This document shows, one piece after another, positions 15,931 to 24,247 of a stretch of 64,000 nt of DNA. Positions within the stretch are counted from its first letter, which is position 1, and every line of letters starts with the position of its first letter. Both the position numbers and the translations under genes were made by a program. The notes below the pieces were generated by a model, which was given only the letters and a program-made list of their open reading frames with translations, made no database searches and was not told the DNA's origin. The stretch comes from Pyxidicoccus trucidator (lineage in GTDB: Bacteria; Myxococcota; Myxococcia; Myxococcales; Myxococcaceae), in assembly GCF_010894435.1 (NCBI RefSeq), contig NZ_JAAIXZ010000020.1, forward strand, positions 124,001-188,000. Direction: 5' to 3'.

Positions 15931-16776
15931 TCAGCTCCCCGTCCGGGCTTCGAGCCGGCGGTGGCTCCAGCGATGGAGCAGGTTGACGGCCAGCAGCAGC
16001 GAGAAGGACGCCATCAGCATGACGATGGCGATGGCTGTCGCGCCCGCGTAGTCGTACTGCTCCAGCTTGGTGATGATGAGCAGCGGGACGATTTCGGTCC
16101 GCAGCGGCATGTTGCCGGAGATGAAGACGACGGAGCCGTACTCCCCCAGCGCCCGGGCGAACGCCAGGGTGAAGCCGCTGAGCAGCGCGGGCAGGATGCT
16201 CGGGAAGAGCACCCGGGAGAACGTCTGCCACGGCGTGGCGCCCAGCGTCGCCGCGGCCTCCTCCACGTCCACGTCGATGTCCTCCAGCACCGGTTGCACC
16301 GTGCGCACCACGAAGGGCAGCCCGATGAAGGTGAGCGCCACCGCCACGCCCACGGAGGTGTAGGCCACCTTCAGGCCCATCGCCTCCAGGTACTGGCCAT
16401 ACCAGCCATTGGCGGAGAACAGCGTCGTCAGCGTCAGCCCCGCCACCGCCGTGGGCAGCGCGAAGGGCAGGTCCACCAGCGCCTCCACCAAATCCCTGCC
16501 GGGGAAGCGGTAGCGCACCAGCACCCAGGCCACCAGCAGCCCGAAGACGACGTTGGCCAGGGCCGCGGCGAGCGAGGCCCCGAAGGTGAGCTGGTAGGCG
16601 GCGAGCGCGCGCGGCGCCGTCACCGTCTCCCAGAACTGCGCCCAGGTGAGAGTGAACGTCTTGAGGAAGAGGCTGGACAGCGGAATGAGGACGATGAGCC
16701 CCAGGTAGAACCAGCTGAAGCCCAGCGACAGCCTGAAGCCCGGGAGGACGCGGCGGCGGCGAGAGGACACGGACAT
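15931..16776 (-). CDS. cysT: Sulfate ABC transporter permease CysT (CysU)
   Basis: A 281-residue permease with six hydrophobic segments, the EEAAATLGATPWQTFSRVLFP coupling motif and the ARALGEYGSVVFISGN segment that marks CysT. The start at 16776 (MSVSSRRRRVLPGF) is chosen over an in-frame ATG 20 codons upstream because the longer form would begin inside the sbp gene and add a non-conserved, polar N-terminus. It lies 13 bases after sbp. Confidence 0.94.
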   Translation of the reverse strand: MSVSSRRRRVLPGFRLSLGFSWFYLGLIVLIPLSSLFLKTFTLTWAQFWETVTAPRALAAYQLTFGASLAAALANVVFGLLVAWVLVRYRFPGRDLVEALVDLPFALPTAVAGLTLTTLFSANGWYGQYLEAMGLKVAYTSVGVAVALTFIGLPFVVRTVQPVLEDIDVDVEEAAATLGATPWQTFSRVLFPSILPALLSGFTLAFARALGEYGSVVFISGNMPLRTEIVPLLIITKLEQYDYAGATAIAIVMLMASFSLLLAVNLLHRWSHRRLEARTGS

Positions 16777-16789
16777 GACGCGGCGGCCT

Positions 16790-17845
16790 TCAGCGGGCCT
16801 GCGGGGCGTAGATGCGGTCGAACACGCCCCCGTCATCGAAGTGCGCGGCCTGGGCCTTCTTCCAGCCGCCGAAGACGTCAGCGATGGTGAAGAGGCTCAC
16901 GTTGGGGAACCGCGCCGCGTGCTTCGCGGCCACGGCCTGGGAGCGGGGGCGGTAGTAGTGCTTCGCCGCCAGTTCCTGGCCCTCGTCCGAGTAGAGATAC
17001 TGGAGGTACGCCTCCGCGGCGGCGCGGGTGCCCCGCTTGTCCACGTTCTTGTCCACCACGGTGACAGGCGGCTCGGCGAGGATGCTCACCGACGGGACGA
17101 CAATCTCGAACTTGTCCTTGCCCACCTCCTGCGTGAGCAGGAAGGCCTCGTTCTCCCAGGCGATGAGCACGTCCCCCAGGCCGCGCTCGGCGAAGGTGGT
17201 GGTGGAGCCGCGTGCCCCGGAGTCCAGCACGGGGACGTTGCGGAAGAGCTTCTCCACGAAGGCCTGGGCAGTGGCCTCACCGCCGCCCTGCTTGCGGAGC
17301 GCGTAGCCCCACGCGGCCAGGTAGTTCCAACGCGCGCCGCCGGACGTCTTGGGGTTGGGGGTGATGACGGAGACGCCCTCCTTGACGAGGTCCTCCCAGT
17401 CCTTGATGCCCTTGGGGTTGCCCTTGCGCACCACGAAGACGATGGTGGACGTGTACGGCGCGCTGTTGTCCGGCAGCCGCTTCTGCCAGTCCGCGGGGAT
17501 GAGCTGCCCCTTGTCGTGGAGCATGTCCACGTCGTACGCGAGCGCCAGCGTGACGACGTCCGCCTCCAGCCCGTCGATGACGGCCCGCGCCTGCTTGCCG
17601 GAGCCACCGTGGGACTGCTTGATGGTGACCTTCTTGCCGCTCTTCGCCTCCCAGTGCTTCGCGAAGGCGGCGTTGAAGTCCGTGTACAGCTCACGCGTGG
17701 GGTCGTAGGAGACGTTGAGCAGGGTGACGCTGCCGCCCTCCGAGGACGCGGCGGCATCACCGCCCGACCTGGAGCAGCCGGCGAGGCTCACCAACAGGAG
17801 CAGGGCAACCCAGGGTCTGGGACGCGGCGAGAAGTGACCTTCCAT
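16790..17845 (-). CDS. sbp: Periplasmic sulfate-binding lipoprotein Sbp
   Basis: The 351-residue protein carries a lipoprotein signal ending SLAGC (Cys 24) and the sulfate-binding fold of the Sbp/CysP family: [14 protein letters not shown] at the N-terminus, the [25 protein letters not shown] segment, and [11 protein letters not shown] in the second lobe. It delivers sulfate or thiosulfate to CysTW. It is the first gene of the operon, with GAGG upstream of the ATG, and is preceded by a leader containing a Cys-rich peptide and a terminator hairpin (17910-18038), so its expression is probably set by cysteine supply. Confidence 0.95.
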   Translation of the reverse strand: MEGHFSPRPRPWVALLLLVSLAGCSRSGGDAAASSEGGSVTLLNVSYDPTRELYTDFNAAFAKHWEAKSGKKVTIKQSHGGSGKQARAVIDGLEADVVTLALAYDVDMLHDKGQLIPADWQKRLPDNSAPYTSTIVFVVRKGNPKGIKDWEDLVKEGVSVITPNPKTSGGARWNYLAAWGYALRKQGGGEATAQAFVEKLFRNVPVLDSGARGSTTTFAERGLGDVLIAWENEAFLLTQEVGKDKFEIVVPSVSILAEPPVTVVDKNVDKRGTRAAAEAYLQYLYSDEGQELAAKHYYRPRSQAVAAKHAARFPNVSLFTIADVFGGWKKAQAAHFDDGGVFDRIYAPQAR

Positions 17846-17909
17846 ACGTGACCTCGTTGGTGGAACGGGGGTCGCGATGGGATGGGTCGGGTTCAGGTCC
17901 AGAAACTCG

Positions 17910-17940
17910 AAAGCCCACTCCCTCGCGGGCAGTGGGCTTT
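17910..17940 (-). terminator. Terminator/attenuator hairpin in the sbp leader
   Basis: A perfect 10-pair stem, AAAGCCCACT with AGTGGGCTTT, encloses an 11-base loop between the leader peptide and sbp. On the minus strand it is followed by CGAGTTTCT, a weak T tract. The 5' arm can instead pair with GGTGGGC inside the leader peptide gene (17991-17985), which would block the terminator. The stem is symmetric in its A/T ends and so could also act on the plus strand. Confidence 0.75.
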
Positions 17941-17963
17941 TCAGACCGGGTCGACCAGGGCTC

Positions 17964-18038
17964 TCAGGCCACTGGTGGACAGGCGCCCACCGCAGGTGCG
18001 TGACAGCAGCAACAAGCGGTGGAGAGCGGGGTCGACAT
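17964..18038 (-). CDS. Cysteine-rich leader peptide of the sulfate importer operon
   Basis: A 24-codon frame, [12 protein letters not shown] followed by [12 protein letters not shown] and TGA, lies on the sbp strand 118 bases upstream of sbp. Codons 9-12 are four consecutive Cys codons (TGT TGC TGC TGT), and codon 20 is a fifth. No ribosome site precedes it, but a TTGACA at 18077-18072 and a CATCGT 17 bases further place the predicted transcript start only a few bases before the ATG, so it may be translated leaderless. Ribosome stalling at the Cys run when cysteinyl-tRNA is scarce would free GGTGGGC to pair with the terminator 5' arm. Polycysteine leader peptides acting this way are known from mycobacteria; the assignment here is inference. 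Confidence 0.7.
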   Translation of the reverse strand: MSTPLSTACCCCHAPAVGACPPVA

Positions 18039-18048
18039 GAACGAAGCC

Positions 18049-18077
18049 ACGATGCCCGCGGCCGGGGGCGTTGTCAA
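18049..18077 (-). promoter_or_regulatory. Predicted promoter of the Cys leader and sbp operon
   Basis: On the minus strand there is a perfect -35 box TTGACA (18077-18072), then 17 bases, then CATCGT (18054-18049), which keeps the key A2 and T6 of a -10 box. The predicted start falls about 3-5 bases before the leader ATG at 18038. Confidence 0.45.
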
Positions 18078-18109
18078 CGCGGCGCTCCATCCGAAGTCGT
18101 GAAATCGAG

Positions 18110-18115
18110 TATAAT
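18110..18115 (+). promoter_or_regulatory. Predicted -10 box for the LamG-protein gene
   Basis: A perfect TATAAT lies 23 bases upstream of the ATG at 18139, in otherwise GC-rich DNA, followed by a GAAGGAG ribosome site at 18127-18133. No good -35 box is seen at the usual spacing. The site is about 30 bases from the divergent sbp leader promoter. Confidence 0.5.
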
Positions 18116-18138
18116 CAGATTTTCACGAAGGAGCCCTC

Positions 18139-20730
18139 ATGCCCCCGCGCCCCTGTCGTCCGCTGGCCCTGCTCGCAGCGTCGCTGCTCGCCCTCGCCTT
18201 CGCGCCCCACGAGTCCGTCGCCGCCGAGCGGCCCTCGCTTGTGAACACCCGCATCCGCACGCCCTTCAACGCCAACGGCCACTCGTCCACGATTGATGGG
18301 CGGGTCTTCATCGGGAACATCCGGGAGGACCACGCCACCACGACGACCACCTGGCACGCGCGGGTGTTCCGCCCCGAGGCAGTGACGTACGACGCCCAGG
18401 GCCGGCCCTCCTTCTCCGGGGTCTTCTCCTCCGGGCGCACCGTCGACGTGAGGAACGGCGAGAATGCGCTGGCCTTCTGCTTCACCAACCCGGCTCAGCC
18501 GTACACGCTCTCCGGCGGGACCGCGGTGTATCAGCCATATCTCTTCGACTCGCAGATGTACGGCGGCCCGCCGAACCGGTTCCGCCGCCGCCCGGTGGAC
18601 CTCCGCGTCTCGCTGCCCTTCACGGCGCAGGCGGACATCTCGTCGTTCACCACCGGCAACCTGGAGTTCCTCACCACCGTCACGGGAGGAGAGCTTCGCG
18701 GCATCGAGCCGACGATGACCTCCGACGGACGGCTCCTCATCTACCAGGGCGGCCCGTCCAACAACGGGGTCATCGACCACCTGATGTACTCGTACAACCC
18801 CACGCCCTGCGCGGCGTCGGGCTGGAGCAACCCGCGTCCGCTGTCGATGATGGTCAATGACCCGAACCCGGGCGTGAAGCGCTACCCGCTCGCGTGGCAG
18901 CCGCTGAAGTCCGCCCTCGGGGAGCCCTTCGGCACCACCACCACGGGCGCGCTCATCCGCGGCGCCTATGTCTGGGTGGACCACGAGGGACGCAACGTCC
19001 TCTACACCGCTGTCGTCTACACCGACGGCGCGCGCCGCGAGGCCGTCAGCCTGGTGGGCGCGGACACGAACTGGACGGCGTATCACGTCGACGGAAGCAT
19101 CAACACGGACCGCAGCGACATCGCCCACCTCTTCTACTCGGGCCCCATGTGGAACTTCGAGCAGGAGCGCAGCCCCGCGCAGAACTTCCCGCCGGGCGCC
19201 AGCAACGAGGCGAAGTACCTGCCCGTCACCAAGACGCATGACGTGCTCGCCCTCTTCGGCAGCAACACGTCGGACTACAACGAAATCGACGTCGGGGACC
19301 TGACCCATCCCTTCCACGTGCTCTTCCTGCCCATGAACGAGCTGGTCACCCGGGCAGGAGCGTATGACCTGACGCGCACGCCGGACCTGGCGGGCCGCTT
19401 CTACACGGGCACGCTCACCGGCACCGCGCAGATTTCCCCCGGCAACGCCGTGACACAGCCGGCGTCGGGCTCGCCGTGGGAGCCGCAGGGCAAGGGCAAG
19501 GCGCTGGTCCTCCCGGGCGGTGGCGCCCTCACGGTGAACCTCACCGACGCCAACAGCACCGTGCCTGGCGTGGGCGCCTTCGCCCGTGGCTTCACCGTGC
19601 AGCTCGCCATCAAGCCCGACGCGAACATCAACACCGGCTGCACCGGGAACCCGTATCGCTACCTGCTGGCGAAGTCGGGCGGCCTGGACCTCATCTACGA
19701 GGCGGACAACACGGTGCAGATGTCCTTCGTGCTCAACGGCCAGCGCGTCCGCATGGGGCGCAGCCCCGCCCTGCCCGTGGGCGCCTGGAGCCACGTTGCC
19801 TATACGTGGGACGGTGTCACCGGGCAGTTCAACGAGTACCTCAACGGCGTGTCCACGGGGCGGGCCCTGCCCGTCGTCACCGGCTCCTTCCGGCTGGGCA
19901 CGGGCGCACTGTCCATCGGCGCGGGCAATGTGATGAACACGCAGGCCTGCCCGGCCACGGGTGAGGGCTCGTTCCGGGGCGCCATCGACGAGGTCCGCTT
20001 CTTCTCCCACGCGCGCTCCAACCGGAGCGTCTGCATGACGACGCACGGCGCGGACTGTAAGGACGCGGCCATCCAGGGGACTCCGTCCGCCGGTCAGTTC
20101 GGGATGAGCCAGCAGCAGCCCACGTGCAACGGCTACGCGGCGCTGGGCACGCAGGCGTGCGCGTCCTCCATGCACCGGGTCTGCGCGCAGCGCGGGGCGC
20201 ATGACGCGCTGGCCACCAGCACCAACGTGTACGAGACGATTCAGCAGCTCATCGGCAACCGTCCGCCCATCTCGCTCATGGGCGTGCCGGCCGCTGCCAC
20301 CGCCACCGACGTGAGCGTGGCGTGCGCGCCCATCCAGCACCAGAGCCTCGCCGTCACCTTCGAGGAGCTGGCGCGCAAGCACGCGGGATGCGCGGATGAC
20401 CGGGTGGCGCAGAGCCTGGACTGCGGCGCCGCCGTGCACCGCTGGTGCAACAGCCTGGGGTGGACGACGGGCCTGCTCTTCGAGGTGACGACGCGGCCGT
20501 GGGTGGGCTGCTTCAACTCGGGCCTCATCCAGGACGTGCCCAAGGACCAGCTCGGGCCTGCCTCCAACGCGGGCAGCTTCACCTCCGCTGACGGACGGCT
20601 GGAGGTCAGCCGGTGGTGCCAGGCGCGCGGCTACGGCGCCGGTGTCATCCAGGAACTGGGCGCGGGGACGTTCGCGAATGTCCACTGCTTCCAGCCGGCG
20701 ATGACGGTGCCCTGGAAGTTCACGCCGTAG
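18139..20730 (+). CDS. Secreted LamG-like (concanavalin-fold) protein with Cys-rich C-terminal repeats
   Basis: The 863-residue protein has a signal peptide cut near residue 29 (SVAA). About 430 residues of beta-rich sequence without a recognised domain follow. Residues about 450-640 form a LamG/concanavalin-like jellyroll (VGAWSHVAYTWDGVTGQFNEYLNG and GAIDEVRFFSHARS are hallmark strands). After residue 660 come three related Cys-rich units sharing the pattern R-x-C-x-x-x-G, then an acidic stretch and a Cys. The jellyroll suggests glycan or surface binding; no catalytic motif was found. It is monocistronic, with its own TATAAT and ribosome site, and ends in a hairpin. Confidence 0.85.
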   Translation: MPPRPCRPLALLAASLLALAFAPHESVAAERPSLVNTRIRTPFNANGHSSTIDGRVFIGNIREDHATTTTTWHARVFRPEAVTYDAQGRPSFSGVFSSGRTVDVRNGENALAFCFTNPAQPYTLSGGTAVYQPYLFDSQMYGGPPNRFRRRPVDLRVSLPFTAQADISSFTTGNLEFLTTVTGGELRGIEPTMTSDGRLLIYQGGPSNNGVIDHLMYSYNPTPCAASGWSNPRPLSMMVNDPNPGVKRYPLAWQPLKSALGEPFGTTTTGALIRGAYVWVDHEGRNVLYTAVVYTDGARREAVSLVGADTNWTAYHVDGSINTDRSDIAHLFYSGPMWNFEQERSPAQNFPPGASNEAKYLPVTKTHDVLALFGSNTSDYNEIDVGDLTHPFHVLFLPMNELVTRAGAYDLTRTPDLAGRFYTGTLTGTAQISPGNAVTQPASGSPWEPQGKGKALVLPGGGALTVNLTDANSTVPGVGAFARGFTVQLAIKPDANINTGCTGNPYRYLLAKSGGLDLIYEADNTVQMSFVLNGQRVRMGRSPALPVGAWSHVAYTWDGVTGQFNEYLNGVSTGRALPVVTGSFRLGTGALSIGAGNVMNTQACPATGEGSFRGAIDEVRFFSHARSNRSVCMTTHGADCKDAAIQGTPSAGQFGMSQQQPTCNGYAALGTQACASSMHRVCAQRGAHDALATSTNVYETIQQLIGNRPPISLMGVPAAATATDVSVACAPIQHQSLAVTFEELARKHAGCADDRVAQSLDCGAAVHRWCNSLGWTTGLLFEVTTRPWVGCFNSGLIQDVPKDQLGPASNAGSFTSADGRLEVSRWCQARGYGAGVIQELGAGTFANVHCFQPAMTVPWKFTP

Positions 20731-20739
20731 GAGCACCGG

Positions 20740-20768
20740 GCGGCGGAGGTGGCGAACACCTCCGCCGC
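20740..20768 (+). terminator. Perfect 12-pair hairpin after the LamG-protein gene
   Basis: GCGGCGGAGGTG pairs perfectly with CACCTCCGCCGC around a five-base loop, starting ten bases after the stop codon. There is no T tract, which is common for GC-rich terminator-like hairpins. Confidence 0.55.
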
Positions 20769-20847
20769 TCGGGCCATTCCGGCGGAAGTCAGCTCCCGTG
20801 GGCACGCGCCGTCGCTGTGCGGCGCCGTGCTAGCGTGAGTACCCCCC

Positions 20848-23800
20848 ATGAACTTCCGTTTCCAATGCTGGGTGCAGCGACATGCCAGCGGGCGGGTCAC
20901 GCTCACACCCCTGGCCCTTCCCCACCTCGCGGTGCACGCGGACACGCTGGAGAAGGCCACCGAGGAGCTGTCCCTCGCGCTGGACGACCAGCTCACCCGC
21001 GTCCACCCCCGCCGCGTGCCGGAGTTCATCGCCCCGCCGGACGGAGTGCTCCACACCCTCGAAGTGCCCGGCATTCCCGTCTGGGGCGCGGAAGAGAACA
21101 CCGTCGCGCCGCTGCACTTCTCCGCCGTCGTCGCGCCCGCGCACCAGTCGTACACCGGGATGAATGCGCCGCGCCTCGGCACGCACCTGTGGTTCCAGGG
21201 CAAGACGCTCCCCAAGGACGCGCCGGACCGGCTGAAGGAGCAGTTGGAGGAGCTCTCCGACGCACGGCGGCTCGCGCTGCGCCCGGATGGCACCGAGTCG
21301 CTGGTGGAGCTGGAAGTCCAGGCCACGCCCACGCCGCTCTCAGCCTTCACCCCTCGCCAGCTCCACCTGGACATCCGCCCGCCGCCGCGTCCTCCGGATG
21401 CCCCCGCCGAGAAGGGCGAGACGGGCCCGGACGACGAGGACGAGGACGCCCTGGACCTGGACACGTGGGAGCCGCGCCGCCGCTCCCGCCGCCGTGACTC
21501 GGGAGTGAAGCCGGAGAAGCCGCCCCCCACTCCCACGCTGGACCGCATCGCCGTGCCCTGGCACAAGCTCGCGCAGCAGGGGCAGCTCGACGCCGCCTAC
21601 GAGCAGGACGCCCTGGTGACCCTGCTCCGCGCACGCCTCGCCGCGAAGGACGCGGAGTCCGTGGTGCTGGTGGGCCCCTCGGGCGTGGGGAAGACGGCGG
21701 TGCTCCACGCGCTCGCCCAGGCTCTGCGTGCCCCCGCCGCCACGGCGGCAGAGCGCGCCCGTCCCTTCTTCTTCCTCGACGGCAGCCGCCTCATCGCGGG
21801 CGAGGGTGGCTTCGGCGACTGGCAACAGCAGGTGCTGCGTTGCTTCCGCGAAGCCGCCGAGTCCCACGCCCTGCTCTCGCTGGGCCACGCGGTGGACTTG
21901 CTGGACGCGGGTAAGAGCGCCCACAGCAACCAGAACGTGGCCCAGCTCCTGCTCCCGCTGCTCGCCACCCGCGAGGTGTCCGTGCTGGCCGAGGCCACGC
22001 CTGAGACGTGGGCCCAGGTGGAGCGCCGCAACACCAGCTTCGCCCGGCTCTTCTCCGTGGTGCGCGTGGAAGAACCGGAACCAGACGCGCTCGCCCGCAT
22101 CCTCGCGCGAGTCGCCGAAGACGACGCGGGGCCGAAGCCGCTGGAGGTGCTCCCCGACGCGCTCGACGAGGCCCGCTTCCTCTGCCGCCGCTTCCTTCCC
22201 TACGGTGCGCAGGTGGGCAACGCGGTGGCCTTCCTCCGCCGCCTGCTGGCCACATGCACCCACGCCGCGCAGCCCCGCGTCACCCGCCTGGACGCCACCC
22301 GTCAGTTCGCCTCCGAGTCCGGCATCCCCGAGTCGCTCCTCCGCGACGACATGCCGCTGGAGGTGGGGCAGGTGCGCGCCTTCCTCTCCACGCGGGTGCT
22401 GGGCCAGGAGGTCGCGGTGGAGCGCGCGGCGTCGGTGGTGTCCGTCCTCAAGGCGGGAATGGCCGACACGCGCCGCCCGCTGGGGGTGCTCCTCTTCGTG
22501 GGCCCCACCGGCGTGGGCAAGACGGAGCTGTCCAAGGCGCTGGCGGAACTGCTCTTCGGCGCCAAGGAGCGCATGGTGCGCCTGGACATGGGCGAGTACG
22601 CCGGCCCGGACGCGCTGCTGCGCCTGCTGGGCGACGGCGAGACGCCGGGGCACCTGTCCGCGGCGGTGCGCCGCCAGCCCTTCTGCGTGGTGCTGCTGGA
22701 CGAGGTGGAGAAGGCCCACCCCGCCGTGCATGACGCGCTGCTGGGCGTGCTCGGCGAGGGCCGCCTCACCGATGCGTCCGGCCGCTTCACCGACTTCCGC
22801 AACGCAGTGCTCGTCCTCACCAGCAACCTGGGCGCGGACACGTGGCGCGCCCGCGTGGGCTTCGACTCGTCCGGCGGTGCGCCCGACGTCGCCGCCCTGC
22901 GCGCCCACTACCTCACCGAGGTGCAGCGCTTCTTCCGTCCCGAGCTATTCAACCGCCTGGATGACGTCGTCGTCTTCTCTCCGCTCTCCGCGGACCTGCT
23001 GCGTCGGCTGGTGGTGCGCGAGGTGGAGGCCGTGTGCCGCCGCCCCGGGCTGTCCCTCCACGACGCGGGGGTGGAAGTCTCCCCTTCCGCGCTGGACTGG
23101 CTGGCCGCCCGGGGCTTCGACCCGCGCTATGGCGCCCGCCCCCTGAAGCGCGCGCTGGAGCGGGAGCTGGTGGTGCCGGTGGCCGCCTGGCTCGCCGCGC
23201 ACCCGCGGAGTGGGCCGGTGAAGCTGTTCGTGGATGCGGGCGGCGAGGGGCTCTCGTTGCGCGCGGAGGCAGTGGGCGGCGATGCCGAGGGCGTGGGGCG
23301 GCAGGCCATCGAGAAGGTGCTGGAGGACGCGGCCAGCCTGCGCGCCGAGGTGCAGCGCTGGAGCGGCGCCGAGCCCATGCGGGCCCTGCGACGCGAGCTG
23401 GCCGTCTTCGACAAGGCGTCGCGGCAGCCGGCGTACTGGGAGGAGCGGGCCCTGGCCGAGGAGTCCTCACGCAAGTCGTCCGAGGCGCGCGAGCTGGAGA
23501 AGGCCTTTCGCGACTGTGCCCAGCAGGCCGAGGCGGTGGAGGACCTGCTCTTCGAGGCGCACCTGTCCCGCGCGGTGGGACAGGCGGAATCCCTCGCGCG
23601 CGACGTGTCCGGGCTGCGGCGGACCTTCCAGCCCCTGCGTGAGCGGCTCTACGCCAGCCTCTTCCCCACCTCGCGTGGCGCCACTCTCTTCCTGCTGCCC
23701 GGGCGCGGCGCGTGGCCCCACCTCCTGACGCTCGCGAAGGCGTACGAGGCCTGGGCGGCGGCGCAGTCGATAACCTTCCAGCGCGCCCTGCTTCGTCCCG

Positions 23801-24243
23801 AGGAGAAGGACCGGGAGAAGTCGTCGCGCAAGGACCTGCCGCTCTATTGGTTCTGGGAGAAGAAGACCGTGCTGGACGAGGTGAAGCCGCCGCCCGCCGC
23901 CTATGCCCTGCAGCTCACCGGCGGCACCCTGCCCCTGCTGCTCGCGGGCGAGCACGGCGTGCACCGCTTCGTCGAGGGCAGCCAGGCCGCGCTGGTGCGC
24001 GCCCGCTTCGAGCCGCAGCCGCTGTCCCTGCAGGCGCTACCCTCGCTGATGGAGCTGGAGAAGGCCATGACGAAGCAGGAGGTGCGCCGGATTCGTCCCA
24101 CCACGAGCGACACGGTGGGCGGGACGCTGGAGGACCTGCGCACCGGGGCGAAGCAGCGCTATGGGCCGGAGGGGCTCTCGATGGAGCCCCTGCTAGAGGC
24201 CTGGCTGCAGTGGCGCGTCTTCGGCGCGCGGGAGGAGGACTGA
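20848..24243 (+). CDS. Clp-type double AAA+ ATPase fused to a release-factor-like domain
   Basis: An 1131-residue protein. Residues 1-200 are a novel N-domain; 200-235 a charged linker. D1 has Walker A GPSGVGKTA near 275, but where Walker B should be (near 342) it reads SLGHAVDLL, without Asp-Glu. D2 has GPTGVGKTE near 551, LLDEVEKAH near 615 and the arginine-finger segment FFRPELFNRLDD, but lacks the GYVGY pore loop of true unfoldases. From about 835 the sequence resembles a class I release factor: a helical PCRF-like part with PAYWEERA, then GEHGVHRFVEG (compare TGVHRLV in RF2), then LEDLRTGAKQRY near the end (compare DLRTG in RF2). The GGQ domain that should lie between is missing. It starts a three-gene run and is four bases from the next gene. 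Confidence 0.85.
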   Translation: MNFRFQCWVQRHASGRVTLTPLALPHLAVHADTLEKATEELSLALDDQLTRVHPRRVPEFIAPPDGVLHTLEVPGIPVWGAEENTVAPLHFSAVVAPAHQSYTGMNAPRLGTHLWFQGKTLPKDAPDRLKEQLEELSDARRLALRPDGTESLVELEVQATPTPLSAFTPRQLHLDIRPPPRPPDAPAEKGETGPDDEDEDALDLDTWEPRRRSRRRDSGVKPEKPPPTPTLDRIAVPWHKLAQQGQLDAAYEQDALVTLLRARLAAKDAESVVLVGPSGVGKTAVLHALAQALRAPAATAAERARPFFFLDGSRLIAGEGGFGDWQQQVLRCFREAAESHALLSLGHAVDLLDAGKSAHSNQNVAQLLLPLLATREVSVLAEATPETWAQVERRNTSFARLFSVVRVEEPEPDALARILARVAEDDAGPKPLEVLPDALDEARFLCRRFLPYGAQVGNAVAFLRRLLATCTHAAQPRVTRLDATRQFASESGIPESLLRDDMPLEVGQVRAFLSTRVLGQEVAVERAASVVSVLKAGMADTRRPLGVLLFVGPTGVGKTELSKALAELLFGAKERMVRLDMGEYAGPDALLRLLGDGETPGHLSAAVRRQPFCVVLLDEVEKAHPAVHDALLGVLGEGRLTDASGRFTDFRNAVLVLTSNLGADTWRARVGFDSSGGAPDVAALRAHYLTEVQRFFRPELFNRLDDVVVFSPLSADLLRRLVVREVEAVCRRPGLSLHDAGVEVSPSALDWLAARGFDPRYGARPLKRALERELVVPVAAWLAAHPRSGPVKLFVDAGGEGLSLRAEAVGGDAEGVGRQAIEKVLEDAASLRAEVQRWSGAEPMRALRRELAVFDKASRQPAYWEERALAEESSRKSSEARELEKAFRDCAQQAEAVEDLLFEAHLSRAVGQAESLARDVSGLRRTFQPLRERLYASLFPTSRGATLFLLPGRGAWPHLLTLAKAYEAWAAAQSITFQRALLRPEEKDREKSSRKDLPLYWFWEKKTVLDEVKPPPAAYALQLTGGTLPLLLAGEHGVHRFVEGSQAALVRARFEPQPLSLQALPSLMELEKAMTKQEVRRIRPTTSDTVGGTLEDLRTGAKQRYGPEGLSMEPLLEAWLQWRVFGAREED

Positions 24244-24247
24244 AGCC

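Noticed and set aside
17846-18100. SAM or other known riboswitch before sbp
   Set aside because: No conserved core of the common sulfur-related riboswitches was seen; the Cys codons and hairpins give a better explanation.
18115-20805. Long minus-strand frame opposite the LamG gene
   Set aside because: No signal peptide, domain or ribosome site; codon bias follows the plus-strand gene.
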